From JADJNW01 sp964526645 (GTDB lineage Bacteria > Bacteroidota > Bacteroidia > Chitinophagales > Saprospiraceae), in NCBI GenBank assembly GCA_964526645.1, contig CAZGJN010000013.1, positions 16,613-80,612 of the forward strand: a DNA stretch of 64,000 nucleotides. The letters run 5' to 3'. Under the pieces are notes generated by a model. It had not been told where the DNA came from and searched no databases. It worked only from the letters and a program-made list of their open reading frames with translations. Below, piece after piece: positions 18,315 through 27,493 of this stretch (position 1 is the first letter of the stretch; every line of letters starts with the position of its first letter). The position numbers and the translations under genes are program-made.

Positions 18315-19574
18315 CTATCCCAGGGCTTTCAGCGCCGCTACGAAAGTATCCAATTCCTTTGTAGTGGTATAAACATTCGGCGTAATGCGGCAACCGTGCA
18401 CCCCAGCCCCGTCAATGGCGACCGTCCAGATGCGATATTTTTTCATCAGCGTTTCTGCCAATTCGGCGGGTTTCATCCCTTTTACCCCTACATTAGCGAT
18501 GGCACAGGAGCGGTGGGGCTCTTTGGGCGTATTCAAAATGATATGCGGCAGATCGCGTACTTGCTTAGTCCAATAATTTTGTAAATACCGCAGGCGCGCC
18601 TCTTTTCTTTCCGGCCCCAGGCGGAGGTAGTATTCGATGGCGTTATTGATTGCCAAATCGGTATGAACCGGATGCGTACCCGTATGATTGAGGCGGAGGA
18701 TGTCATCCTCTTTTCGGCCCATCTCCCCAAACAATTGCCAGATTGGAGCAATCCGCTCCTTTTTTACAAACAAAAATCCGGCGCCCAGCGGCGTGCTCAG
18801 CCATTTGTGTAGGCTGCAACCGTAATAATCACAATCCAAATCTTTCATCGAAAACTGGATGTGGGCGAAAGCGTGTGCGCCATCTACCATTACCTGCACG
18901 CCCTTGCGATGCGCCATATCGCAAATTTTACGAATCGGCAGGATATGCCCCGTAATGTTGATCATGTGGCAAACCATGAGCAGGCGTGTTTTGGAAGTGA
19001 TCGCATTTTCGTAAAGTGCCACAATTTCCTCATCCGAGGTTGGATGATTTGGCACAGAAACCATTTTTAAAACAATGCCGTGCCGTTTCTCCACCAATTT
19101 GAACATATCCAGCATGGCACCGTAGTCTTGCATAGCCATCACGGCTTCATCGCCTGCTTGCCAGGGGAATCCCCCGATGATGGTATCAAGCGATTCCGTT
19201 GTATTGCGGGTGATGATGAGTTCATCGGCCTCACAGCCCGCCAATTCCGCTAATTTTGCCGCTACTGCTTTTTTGTTATCCCACTGGACTGTGCGCATGT
19301 AGTACGAGCCCTGATAGTTAATTTCTCGGACGTGATGGATAAAGTTTTCCAGGGTTTCCTGGGGTGTAATGCAATAGTAGCCGTTTTCCAAATTGATATA
19401 ATCGGGTTTGATGCGATAACCGCTTCGGATTTGCATCCAAAAGTCTTCATTCTCGGCAGTGGCGGCCGGGTTGAGGTGCTCCACGGTGCGGACCATGCGG
19501 TCCAAATTTTTAAAAAGTAGCGGCGCGCTAAGCCCCAACAATGGCAATTGCTTGATAAATGTCCGTTTATCCAT
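18315..19574 (-). CDS. Class V aminotransferase-fold PLP enzyme (isopenicillin-N-epimerase-like), exported
   Basis: A 419-residue fold-type I PLP enzyme of the aminotransferase class V group. The cofactor lysine sits in CSLHKWLSTPLGAG, the upstream aspartate in VMVDGAHAFAHI, and ITRNTTESLDTII lies near the phosphate-binding region. The N-terminus MDKRTFIKQLPLLGLSAPLL looks like a Tat-type leader with Lys-Arg in place of Arg-Arg, so export of a folded, cofactor-loaded enzyme is possible. Related proteins are annotated as isopenicillin N epimerase or cysteine desulfurase-like; the true substrate is unknown. It stands alone: the gap to the next gene is 87 bp and the neighbours are functionally unrelated. 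Confidence 0.85.
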   Translation of the reverse strand: MDKRTFIKQLPLLGLSAPLLFKNLDRMVRTVEHLNPAATAENEDFWMQIRSGYRIKPDYINLENGYYCITPQETLENFIHHVREINYQGSYYMRTVQWDNKKAVAAKLAELAGCEADELIITRNTTESLDTIIGGFPWQAGDEAVMAMQDYGAMLDMFKLVEKRHGIVLKMVSVPNHPTSDEEIVALYENAITSKTRLLMVCHMINITGHILPIRKICDMAHRKGVQVMVDGAHAFAHIQFSMKDLDCDYYGCSLHKWLSTPLGAGFLFVKKERIAPIWQLFGEMGRKEDDILRLNHTGTHPVHTDLAINNAIEYYLRLGPERKEARLRYLQNYWTKQVRDLPHIILNTPKEPHRSCAIANVGVKGMKPAELAETLMKKYRIWTVAIDGAGVHGCRITPNVYTTTKELDTFVAALKALG

Positions 19575-19661
19575 CTTGTTTTGATTTTAGCTATCAAAAT
19601 AGAAATATTCTACCAAATTTCGTATTACTTTTCGTATGCAAACTTTTTCAATCGGAAAATC

Positions 19662-20798
19662 CTATTTAAGTACGATTCCGTTGCTCGCCATCCAGTCGCT
19701 CAAATCTTGCTTTTGAATAATATTTGCCATCAGGGAAGGAAATAAAAGAGGCGTACAAGCAAAGGACGGGATGCCTAACTGGGCAAAAAAACTGGCGTTG
19801 CTGCGGTCGTAGGCAGGTGCCCCATCATCGTTGAGAGCAAGCAGACAAATAAATTCGATGCCCGAATGCTTGAGCATAGCCGCTTTTTCCCGCATTTCTG
19901 CCTCGTTTCCACCTTCATACAAATCACTTATCAGTACGAGAATGGTTTCCTGCGGCTGGTTGACAAGTGATTGCGCATAGGACAGCGCATTCCCGATATG
20001 CGTGCCGCCGCCCAGTTGGGTGGCAAATAGTAGCTCGACAGGATCATCCGATAAACCCGACAAATCCACTACATTCGTATCAAAAACGACAATATGGGTG
20101 CGAACAGCCGCCAAAGAAGCTAAGATAGAACCAAAGACAGCGGCATACACCACGGATGTAGCCATCGAGCCACTTTGGTCTATGAGTAGGAGGATGTGCT
20201 GGAGTTGGCGTTGTTTTTTACCAAATCCAATTTGCTTTTCAGGAATAATTGTTTTCAAGGCTGGTTGATAGTGTTTCAAATTAGCGCTGATGGTTCGCTT
20301 CCAATCCATTTCGTTAGATTTTGGGCGAACGTTTTTGGCTGCCCTGTTGAGGCTACCGCGAATCGCTTGTTCCAAGGGGTAACGCAGCTGTTTTTCCAGG
20401 TCTTCTACGATGTGGCGTACCAGTCTTCGGGCAGATTCGCGTGTTTTTTCGGGAAGAATTTTATTGAGGCTAAGGATTACACTTGCCAGATGCACATCCG
20501 GCACGATGGTGTCCAGGAGTTCGGGTTCCAGTAGCATTTGCTTTAAATGCAGGCGTTCCAGTGCATCTTTTTGTAGCAATTGCACCACCGGGCTTGGGAA
20601 GTAGCTTCGGATGTCTTGGAGCCATCGGTTGATGGTAGGCGCAGAATTCATCAGCCCCCGTTGGCGTTGCTCCCCCTCGTACAACATTTCGAGCGCCTTA
20701 TCCATACCAGCCTGTTGTTTGGAAAGTGCGACAGCCCCCGATTCATCTGCTTGGCGCCCCAAAATGAGGCGCCACTTGAGTAATTTTTCCTCCTGCAT
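19662..20798 (-). CDS. VWA domain protein (CoxE-like)
   Basis: A 378-residue cytoplasmic protein. The N-terminal half (1-195) is helical. The C-terminal half is a von Willebrand A domain with a complete MIDAS site: D207-Q-S-G-S211 (LLLIDQSGSMATS), a threonine in LGGGTHIGNAL and an aspartate in LVLISDLYEGG. Proteins of this type often work with a MoxR-family AAA+ ATPase in metal-dependent assembly of other proteins, but no such ATPase is nearby. Its ATG overlaps the stop codon of the preceding small membrane-protein gene by one base (TAATG at 20796-20800), which suggests coupled translation. The target is unknown. Confidence 0.85.
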   Translation of the reverse strand: MQEEKLLKWRLILGRQADESGAVALSKQQAGMDKALEMLYEGEQRQRGLMNSAPTINRWLQDIRSYFPSPVVQLLQKDALERLHLKQMLLEPELLDTIVPDVHLASVILSLNKILPEKTRESARRLVRHIVEDLEKQLRYPLEQAIRGSLNRAAKNVRPKSNEMDWKRTISANLKHYQPALKTIIPEKQIGFGKKQRQLQHILLLIDQSGSMATSVVYAAVFGSILASLAAVRTHIVVFDTNVVDLSGLSDDPVELLFATQLGGGTHIGNALSYAQSLVNQPQETILVLISDLYEGGNEAEMREKAAMLKHSGIEFICLLALNDDGAPAYDRSNASFFAQLGIPSFACTPLLFPSLMANIIQKQDLSDWMASNGIVLK

Positions 20799-21055
20799 TA
20801 TTTTCTTCTCACCAAGCTCGCAATAAACAGCAGGACAATAGCGCCGATAAGCCCGTAAACAATGTCATTCACAATAGCATTACCGAGGTTAATCGGGCTA
20901 TTGAGTACAGTTTTGAGCAGCCAGTTGCCTAAAAAGCCACCCAGGATACCGACAATAATGTTGCCGATGATACCAAAGCCAGTACCTTTCATAATTTGAC
21001 CAGCGAGCCAACCGGCAACTGCACCGATGATCAAAGCGTAAATCAGACCGTTCAT
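20798..21055 (-). CDS. GlsB/YeaQ/YmgE family small membrane protein
   Basis: An 85-residue glycine-rich integral membrane protein with three hydrophobic segments. It shows the family pattern AGWLAGQIMKGTGFGIIGNIIVGILGGFLG and ends in positively charged RRK. Family members are stress-associated inner-membrane proteins of unknown mechanism. It is transcribed with the VWA gene, overlapping it by one base. Confidence 0.92.
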   Translation of the reverse strand: MNGLIYALIIGAVAGWLAGQIMKGTGFGIIGNIIVGILGGFLGNWLLKTVLNSPINLGNAIVNDIVYGLIGAIVLLFIASLVRRK

Positions 21056-21229
21056 AAAGTTGGAATTTTGTTTAACAATATGGGCAATTTATGAAAATTT
21101 GTTTAATCTTTTGCATTTTTGACGTAAACAAAAAGTTAACAAAACTTGATATGGCATTTTTTGTTGCAAGCGAATTAAATTCTAAGATTAACCCGAACTG
21201 TATTACCTTAGCAACCATAACTTACAGCA

Positions 21230-22357
21230 GTGAAAGAGCAAAAACTGGATCATTCCTTTACACAAGAGCAGGAGGATGTACTTCGTTCCATCCGTATATC
21301 GCGTATTTTTTTACCGATTGTGATTGGCATTGGGGCTGTTATTTATCTGGTATGGAAACAGTTTGACACAAAGGATTTCGCTAATATAAATTGGACGCAG
21401 CATACTTTGCTGTGGATGGGAATAGCTGTTTTTTTGTTTTTGCTGTGGCATTTTATTTATTCTGCGCGGCTGCGGGTATTGTCTGGAGGAGCATTTAGCT
21501 GGTGGAAATGTATTGAGCTGATTGTCATCTGGGAGTTTGCATCCGCTGTATCCCCTTCTGCGGTGGGGGGGTCTACGGTTGCTTTTTTTATCCTTGCCCA
21601 AGAAAAGCTGCCGATAGCCAAAACGACCATGATAGTGCTTTATACCATTGCACTGGATGGCTTATTTTTTATTATTACAATCCCTTTTCTTTATCTGATT
21701 TTCGGCAATCGAATCATAGAACCTGATGTTGCCCATATCAGTGAGGTAGGCGCTTGGGGCATTTATTTTATTATTGCGTATCTGGTGATGAGCACTTATA
21801 GTTTATTTTTTATGTATGGCATTTTTATCAATCCCGGTCAGCTCCGCCGAATTTTGGTCTTTTTCACCAGCTTAAAATGGCTACAACGCTACCGCCCAAA
21901 GGCAGAAAAACTGGGTGAAGATATGATCATTGCCTCCCAGGAATTGCGGCAGCAAGGCTTTCGACTCCATTTTTGGGCAGCCTTTTCTACTTTTTGTGTA
22001 TGGGTGGTTCGCTTTTTGATTTTGAATTGTAGCATTATTGCTTTTATGGATGACATTCCAGCTACTTTTTCCTTGCAATTTGAACTTTATGCTCGCCTCG
22101 AAACCATGTTCCTGATTTTTTTATTCAGCCCTACTCCTGGCGGCGCGGGTGTAGTGGAGTTGGTATTAGGCGGTTTTTTAAAAGACTTTGCGACCAATCC
22201 GACCATTGCTACGGTGATCACTACATTTTGGCGGCTGCTCACTTATTACAGCTATCTGCTTTTGGGGGCAATTGTAATACCCAACTGGATCAGAAACCTG
22301 CTCAATGAACGCCGCAAACACAAACAACATACAGAACAGGAAGTGCAAGTTTCTTAA
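21230..22357 (+). CDS. Flippase-like membrane protein (UPF0104 / LPG synthase TM domain family)
   Basis: A 375-residue integral membrane protein with about eight hydrophobic helices. It has the family hallmark EFASAVSPSAVGGSTVAFFILAQE and, near the end, LFSPTPGGAGVVELVLGGFL. This family contains the transmembrane part of lysylphosphatidylglycerol synthase and related lipid-handling proteins; no catalytic synthase domain follows here. The start is taken as the GTG at 21230 because the frame then begins MKEQKLDHSF ahead of the first helix. Its TAA overlaps the recJ stop codon on the other strand (22354-22357), so the two genes converge with no room for a terminator. Confidence 0.85.
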   Translation: MKEQKLDHSFTQEQEDVLRSIRISRIFLPIVIGIGAVIYLVWKQFDTKDFANINWTQHTLLWMGIAVFLFLLWHFIYSARLRVLSGGAFSWWKCIELIVIWEFASAVSPSAVGGSTVAFFILAQEKLPIAKTTMIVLYTIALDGLFFIITIPFLYLIFGNRIIEPDVAHISEVGAWGIYFIIAYLVMSTYSLFFMYGIFINPGQLRRILVFFTSLKWLQRYRPKAEKLGEDMIIASQELRQQGFRLHFWAAFSTFCVWVVRFLILNCSIIAFMDDIPATFSLQFELYARLETMFLIFLFSPTPGGAGVVELVLGGFLKDFATNPTIATVITTFWRLLTYYSYLLLGAIVIPNWIRNLLNERRKHKQHTEQEVQVS

Positions 22358-24048
22358 AACTTTAGGTCTTTTACCTGCAATTGCAGATAAGTATTATCAT
22401 TCCAGTTGTTTTCATTTAGCGAAAAGCACAGATCAAAGGGCTGTTTTGTAGCTATTTTGGCATGCCAAGCGCCACTATCAAATGCAATGCCATAAAAAGG
22501 AGCAGAATCATCTTGTTTTATTGCAAGCCGTAAATGATTGCCACTTAATACTTTTGAATAGCCAATATCCTTCACTTGCCGGGCTACAAAAACGGGGCTC
22601 ATATTCCCCGGACCAAAGGGTGCAAATTGTTTTAAAATATTCCAAAAAGCAGGGGTAAGGTCTTTTAAGCTCATTTCCGAAGCAAGCTCAATGACAGGAA
22701 CTAACATTTCATCCGAGATCATCAAATCTGCTACAGCTTCAAATCTTTCCTGAAAAAACAGCACATCTCCGGGTCGCAGCGTAAGTCCCGCCGCGTGGGT
22801 ATGACCGCCAAAGCTGATCAGTAAATCTTCGCACTTTTTGATGGCTTGGTGCATATCAAAGCCCGGAATAGAACGCGCCGAACCAACAACCATTTGCTCC
22901 GACTTGGTGAGGATAATGGCAGGGCGATGAAATTGTTCTACCATTCGGGCTGCTGCGATGCCTATTACACCTTTATGCCAGTGGGGTTGGTACAATACGA
23001 TGCTACGCGTAGTTGCCCAATCAGGATTTTGCTGAAAAAGCGCTTTTGCTTCCGTAGCAATCCGCTGGTCAAATTCCTTTCGAAGCGTGTTGCGATGTAC
23101 CAATACCCTGCCATAGTCAAATGCCACCTCTTTACTTTTTGACAATAATAACCGCACCGCCTGGTCTGCATCTGCCAATCGCCCTGCGGCATTGATGATA
23201 GGGCCCAAGCCAAATACAATGTCGCTAATACACAGGGGACGTTGGCGCTTGCTCAGCTCTATGAGTGCTTTCAAACCTGGACGCTCTGTGGCGTTGAGTT
23301 TTTGCAAGCCATAGGAAGCCAGGATTCTATTTTCATCTACGATAGGTACAATATCAGCAGCAATACTGATAACGAGGAAATCGAGCAGGTCTTCCAACTG
23401 CCGCCAATCCAGATCATGTGTTTCTACATAAGCCTGTGCAAGTTTAAAAGCAACCCCGCAGCCGCTCAACTCCTTGAAAGGGTAAGCACAATCGAGTTGT
23501 TTTGGATCTAAAATGGCAGTTGCTTCAGGTCGTTTTTCATCAGGCAGGTGATGATCACAGACAATAACGTCTATGCCGTAATTCCTGGCACGCCGAATGG
23601 GTTGTATTGCGTTGATCCCGCAATCCAGGGTGATGATAAGTGAAATACCCGCCTGATGGGCATATTCCACCCCCTCCATGGATACCCCGTAACCTTCCTT
23701 GTAGCGGTCGGGAATGTAGTAATCCAGCATAGCCGCATGCCGCTCCAAAAAGCTGTACATCATGGCAATAGCAGTAGTGCCATCCACATCATAGTCTCCG
23801 TAGAGTAGTATTTTTTCTTTATTTTGAATGGCTTTGGTCAAACGATCCACGGCGATTGCCATGTCCTTCATCAGTAAAGGATCATGCAAATGGCTCAAAT
23901 CCGGGCGGAAAAATCGCCGGGCTTGTTCAAAAGAAGAGATACCTCGTTGCACCAACAATTTACAAAACAAAGGATGGATGCCAAGGTGCTGCTGCAACAC
24001 CGCTGCTGCCGCTTCATCCACTGGTAGCGTTTTCCATCTTTTTTCCAT
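22354..24048 (-). CDS. recJ: Single-stranded-DNA-specific exonuclease RecJ
   Basis: A RecJ of the DHH phosphoesterase family, 5'-3' single-strand DNA exonuclease in recombination and repair. Motif I is YGDYDVDGTTA and motif III is VCDHHLPDE. Further conserved pieces are GCGVAFKLAQA, GPIINAAGRLADA and the DHHA1 part SFGGHTHAAGLTL. The open frame extends to 24081, but I place the start at the ATG at 24048 (MEKRWKTLPVDE). RecJ proteins in this group begin this way, and a TAnnTTTG-like element at 24079-24086 would overlap the longer version. The length from this start is 564 residues, normal for the family. Confidence 0.93.
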   Translation of the reverse strand: MEKRWKTLPVDEAAAAVLQQHLGIHPLFCKLLVQRGISSFEQARRFFRPDLSHLHDPLLMKDMAIAVDRLTKAIQNKEKILLYGDYDVDGTTAIAMMYSFLERHAAMLDYYIPDRYKEGYGVSMEGVEYAHQAGISLIITLDCGINAIQPIRRARNYGIDVIVCDHHLPDEKRPEATAILDPKQLDCAYPFKELSGCGVAFKLAQAYVETHDLDWRQLEDLLDFLVISIAADIVPIVDENRILASYGLQKLNATERPGLKALIELSKRQRPLCISDIVFGLGPIINAAGRLADADQAVRLLLSKSKEVAFDYGRVLVHRNTLRKEFDQRIATEAKALFQQNPDWATTRSIVLYQPHWHKGVIGIAAARMVEQFHRPAIILTKSEQMVVGSARSIPGFDMHQAIKKCEDLLISFGGHTHAAGLTLRPGDVLFFQERFEAVADLMISDEMLVPVIELASEMSLKDLTPAFWNILKQFAPFGPGNMSPVFVARQVKDIGYSKVLSGNHLRLAIKQDDSAPFYGIAFDSGAWHAKIATKQPFDLCFSLNENNWNDNTYLQLQVKDLKF

Positions 24049-24078
24049 TATAGGTGTTTTAGTTGCTGTTATCGTTTT

Positions 24079-24086
24079 CAAAGCTA
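24079..24086 (-). promoter_or_regulatory. Candidate -7 element for recJ
   Basis: TAGCTTTG on the minus strand matches the Bacteroidota TAnnTTTG consensus. It would place transcription start near 24074, just upstream of the preferred recJ ATG at 24048. No good TTTG partner was found about 20 bp upstream. Confidence 0.35.
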
Positions 24087-24189
24087 TTGTATTCTGATGA
24101 TAAATAATAAGAAATTGACACTGGATGACAGTTGCGCCTTAAAAGTGAGCTTTTTGCAGAATTTTTTCAACAATTCTTTTGACGTAGCG

Positions 24190-24197
24190 TATGTTTG
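24190..24197 (+). promoter_or_regulatory. Candidate -7 element for the TonB receptor gene
   Basis: TATGTTTG matches TAnnTTTG. Only a weak T-rich match lies 20 bp upstream. The implied start near 24203 supports translation from the ATG at 24232 rather than the upstream in-frame ATG at 24097. Confidence 0.35.
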
Positions 24198-24231
24198 TAA
24201 GTACACATTTTTTTGCAAAAAAAAAATTCTG

Positions 24232-26574
24232 ATGCCTTGCCGACTGATTTTTCTGCTGCTGTTTTGCTTTGCTTCGACGCTGCGGGGGCAGCCACAGTTC
24301 ACCATTAGCGGCAGGGTTATTGATGGGAATAGCGGAGAAACGCTCATCGGCGCTACGATTGCTGTTTTACAAACGGGCACAGGCACCTTGACCAATGAGT
24401 ACGGCTTCTACTCTCTTTCTGTTCCTGCTAATGACTCCTTTGATATTGAATTCAGCTATGTGGGATTCCAATCGAAGCGACTCAAGGTTTTTCTGATCAA
24501 TGATTTGGAAATAAATATTGAATTGGGCGGCGGCGTTGAACTGGAAGAGGTGCTTGTAAAAGCGAATGCCTTTCGGGAGCAACTCCAATCAACCGAAATG
24601 AGCGTAGAGCAAATTTCAACGAAAGAAGCCAGGGCGATTCCGCTCGTTTTTGGCGAAAGCGATATTCTCAAGGTGATTCAATTAAAGCCGGGGATTCCTT
24701 CGGGTTCGGAGGGTACAACGGGCTTGTTTGTGCGCGGTGGCGGCAACGACCAAAACCTCATCATCCTCGATGAAGCGATCGTTTATAACCCCAATCACCT
24801 TTTTGGTTTTTTCAGCACTTTTAATACAGATGCCGTCAAAGATTTGAAGCTGTACAAAGGCGGATTTCCAGCACAGTACGGCGGACGCTTGTCTTCTGTG
24901 ATTGATGTAAAACTGAAAGAAGGCAATAGCAAGGCATTTGCCGGATCAGGCGGATTGGGGCTGATTGCTTCGCGGCTCACACTCGAAGGCCCCATCAAAA
25001 AAAATGAGTCCAGCTTTATCGTTTCTGGTCGGCGCACGTATGTAGATATTTTTACCAGAGCCATCAACCGCGCCAATGAAGGCAAAGAGAATTTTAATCC
25101 GATACCCGACTACTATTTCTACGATTTGAATACCAAAATCAATTTCCGTTTGGGCAACAAAGACCGGCTTTTTGTAAGTGGCTATTTTGGGCGCGATGTG
25201 TTTGGGTTTGAAGGCGATTTTTTCGATTTTGATTTTGATTGGGGCAATGCCACCGGCACACTGCGCTGGAATCATACTTTCAATCCGAAGTTATTTGCTA
25301 ATACAACCTTCACTTACTCTGATTATCAATACAATATAAAAAATGCGGTCACCGGCTTTTCGTTCAATCTCGGTTCCAACATCCGGGATGCCAATTTAAA
25401 AGCAGATTTTTATTTTGTACCCAACAATCGGCATACCTTTCGTTTTGGTGGCAATGCTACTTACCACCGCTTCACGGTAGGCAGGTTAAAAGCTGGCAGC
25501 GATGACGGCGTGGTTTCTTTCTCTGCAGGGCAAGACTATGATGGGATAGAGCTGGGGGCTTACGTTTCGGATGAATTTGTGGCTACGCCCAAGTTAAAGT
25601 TCAACGCTGGGCTTCGATTCAGCGGTTTTAGCAATGATGAGCAATTTTATACAGGCGTAGAGCCACGGCTGGCAAGCAATTATGAAATAAATGACAATTT
25701 GTCCGTCAAGGGCAGCTATGCGCGCATGTACCAGTACTTGCACTTGGTTGCCAATGCAGGAGTGGCCTTGCCTACGGATATTTGGTACCCTTCCACCAAA
25801 CGCATACAGCCACAGCGGTCAGATCAAGTAGCCCTGGGATTGTCCTTCATTTGGAAGAAAAACTACCTGGTCAATATTGAAACCTACTATAAAAACTTAG
25901 CCAATCAGGTAGAATTTGTAGATGGTGCAGAGGTGTTCGCCAATGATGAACTGGAAGAAGAATTCGCTATCGGTCGGGGTGATACCTATGGGTTGGAATG
26001 GAGCATTGAAAAAAAAGAAGGCAAGCTTACGGGTTGGATCGGCTACACCCTGGCGCTCACCCAGCGCGGCGAGTTCAAAACTATTGTGCCCGAAGCCAGC
26101 TTTGCCCAAGAAGGCTATTTTTCTCCGATCTATGATCGAAGGCACGACCTTTCGGTGGTGGCGCTGTATGACATCAGTCGCCGCCTGAGTTTCACAGCTA
26201 CCTTCGTGTATGGTTCTGGCGATCTGCGATGGCTTCCTACGGGCAGGTTTTCTTTCCAGGATGTGTACGGTGCTGGTTTTGAAGCGATCGTACCCATTTA
26301 TGGCGATAGAAATAACTATCGCTTGCCGCCATACCACCGACTTGATTTGGGTTTGGTTATCAATCTTTTTCCAAAATGGGGCAAAAGTGACCTGACGATT
26401 AATGTAATCAATGCCTACGACCGCCGAAATACCTTTTTTATTTACTTCGAACCCGTGTATAAAGAAGTGCAAGATGGGCAGGGCGGCATGGTGGAGCTAC
26501 CGGAGCGAATTGCAGCTAAACAAGTATCGCTATTTCCCATTCTACCTTCCGTCACCTGGAATTTTCAATTCTGA
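24232..26574 (+). CDS. TonB-dependent receptor with carboxypeptidase-regulatory-like N-terminus
   Basis: A ~780-residue outer-membrane receptor. A signal peptide (LIFLLLFCFASTLRGQ) is followed by a carboxypeptidase-regulatory-like domain (FTISGRVIDGNSGETLIGAT...GFYSLSV), a plug with GLFVRGGGNDQNLIILDEA, and a 22-strand-type barrel ending VTWNFQF. The frame is open from 24097, but the first 45 residues are not signal-like. The ATG at 24232 gives a proper leader and fits a promoter element at 24190. It is followed after 17 bp by a DUF4249 lipoprotein, a common partner in Bacteroidota. It is shorter than typical SusC proteins and has no SusD neighbour. The substrate is unknown. Confidence 0.92.
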   Translation: MPCRLIFLLLFCFASTLRGQPQFTISGRVIDGNSGETLIGATIAVLQTGTGTLTNEYGFYSLSVPANDSFDIEFSYVGFQSKRLKVFLINDLEINIELGGGVELEEVLVKANAFREQLQSTEMSVEQISTKEARAIPLVFGESDILKVIQLKPGIPSGSEGTTGLFVRGGGNDQNLIILDEAIVYNPNHLFGFFSTFNTDAVKDLKLYKGGFPAQYGGRLSSVIDVKLKEGNSKAFAGSGGLGLIASRLTLEGPIKKNESSFIVSGRRTYVDIFTRAINRANEGKENFNPIPDYYFYDLNTKINFRLGNKDRLFVSGYFGRDVFGFEGDFFDFDFDWGNATGTLRWNHTFNPKLFANTTFTYSDYQYNIKNAVTGFSFNLGSNIRDANLKADFYFVPNNRHTFRFGGNATYHRFTVGRLKAGSDDGVVSFSAGQDYDGIELGAYVSDEFVATPKLKFNAGLRFSGFSNDEQFYTGVEPRLASNYEINDNLSVKGSYARMYQYLHLVANAGVALPTDIWYPSTKRIQPQRSDQVALGLSFIWKKNYLVNIETYYKNLANQVEFVDGAEVFANDELEEEFAIGRGDTYGLEWSIEKKEGKLTGWIGYTLALTQRGEFKTIVPEASFAQEGYFSPIYDRRHDLSVVALYDISRRLSFTATFVYGSGDLRWLPTGRFSFQDVYGAGFEAIVPIYGDRNNYRLPPYHRLDLGLVINLFPKWGKSDLTINVINAYDRRNTFFIYFEPVYKEVQDGQGGMVELPERIAAKQVSLFPILPSVTWNFQF

Positions 26575-26591
26575 CAAAAAAGAGACATCCT

Positions 26592-27437
26592 ATGAATCAG
26601 TTAAAAAATATCATCCCTGCGCTTTTCCTTTTGTTCGCCATTTCATGCGATCTGGAGCAAGAAATTGATATTCAGCTACCAGATTACGACAATGGTTTGG
26701 TGTTGGAATGCTATCTCGAACCAGGGCAGCCCTTTGCCCTCCTGCTCTCCAAAAGTGCGGCTTACTTCGATCCTTTCCCCACGCTTGATGCGGCGTTTTT
26801 GGATCATATTTTGGAAGACAGCGCACAGGTGTCCATTAGCTATCGTGGGAACGTTTTTCCATTATCCAATCGGACTATTTTTAATCCGCTGACTAGAAAG
26901 ATTTATAATTATATCAATTTTGAATTAGTCCCTGCAGATTTTGAGCACGATTTTGAGTTAAAAATTGTAACAAAAGACGGCAAAACCATCGAAGCAGTGA
27001 CGCGCATACTGCCCAAAATTCCAATTGATAGCGTGGTGGTGCAATTTGATGAAAAAAATGATTCCCTTGCCAGAGTGTTGACTTACCTCACGGATGATCC
27101 CAACCAAAAAAATTATTTCAGAAGGATGCTGCACAAAGGTGATTTGGATACTTTGCCAGAGCAGGATTTTATCAGTGATGACCGGATCGTGGAAGATTTG
27201 CTGGTTTTCGGTACGGGGTATGATTACAAATTGGGGGATACTATCATCAACACCATATACCACATTGATGACCATTATTTCAACTTTCTGGAAAGTTACC
27301 TTCGTGCCTCCGTCGCCAACGGCAATCCTTTCACCCAACCCAGCCCAATCATTTCTAATCTGAATGGTACTGCCAATGCCATTGGAATTTTTACGGGATT
27401 GAGCTTCGACCGAAAAGTGACTATCCTCAAAAGATAA
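26592..27437 (+). CDS. DUF4249 family lipoprotein
   Basis: A 281-residue lipoprotein with leader ALFLLFAISC (Cys at about 19) and then EIDIQLPDYDNGLVLECYLEPGQPFALLLSKSA, the characteristic opening of DUF4249. The family has beta-rich exported proteins regularly encoded just after a TonB receptor, as here (17 bp gap). They are presumed to be accessory surface or periplasmic factors of the receptor. A strong terminator follows immediately. Confidence 0.88.
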   Translation: MNQLKNIIPALFLLFAISCDLEQEIDIQLPDYDNGLVLECYLEPGQPFALLLSKSAAYFDPFPTLDAAFLDHILEDSAQVSISYRGNVFPLSNRTIFNPLTRKIYNYINFELVPADFEHDFELKIVTKDGKTIEAVTRILPKIPIDSVVVQFDEKNDSLARVLTYLTDDPNQKNYFRRMLHKGDLDTLPEQDFISDDRIVEDLLVFGTGYDYKLGDTIINTIYHIDDHYFNFLESYLRASVANGNPFTQPSPIISNLNGTANAIGIFTGLSFDRKVTILKR

Positions 27438-27470
27438 AAAACCGTTCAATTGTAGGATTGAACGGTTTTT
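27437..27470. terminator. Bidirectional intrinsic terminator
   Basis: A perfect 14-bp stem (AAAAACCGTTCAAT / ATTGAACGGTTTTT) with a 6-base loop and T-runs on both strands. It lies between the convergent DUF4249 and OmpA genes and should stop both. Confidence 0.93.
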
Positions 27471-27493
27471 CTATTTTTTATGAGAAGCAGGTA

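Noticed and set aside
24178..24197. TTTG plus TATGTTTG upstream of the TonB receptor as a full promoter
   Set aside because: The TTTG at 24178 is only 8 bp from the -7 element, too close. Only the -7 element was kept.
24232..26574. TonB receptor as the missing SusC of the glucan locus
   Set aside because: It is on the other strand, about 7 kb away, shorter than SusC, and paired with DUF4249 rather than SusD.
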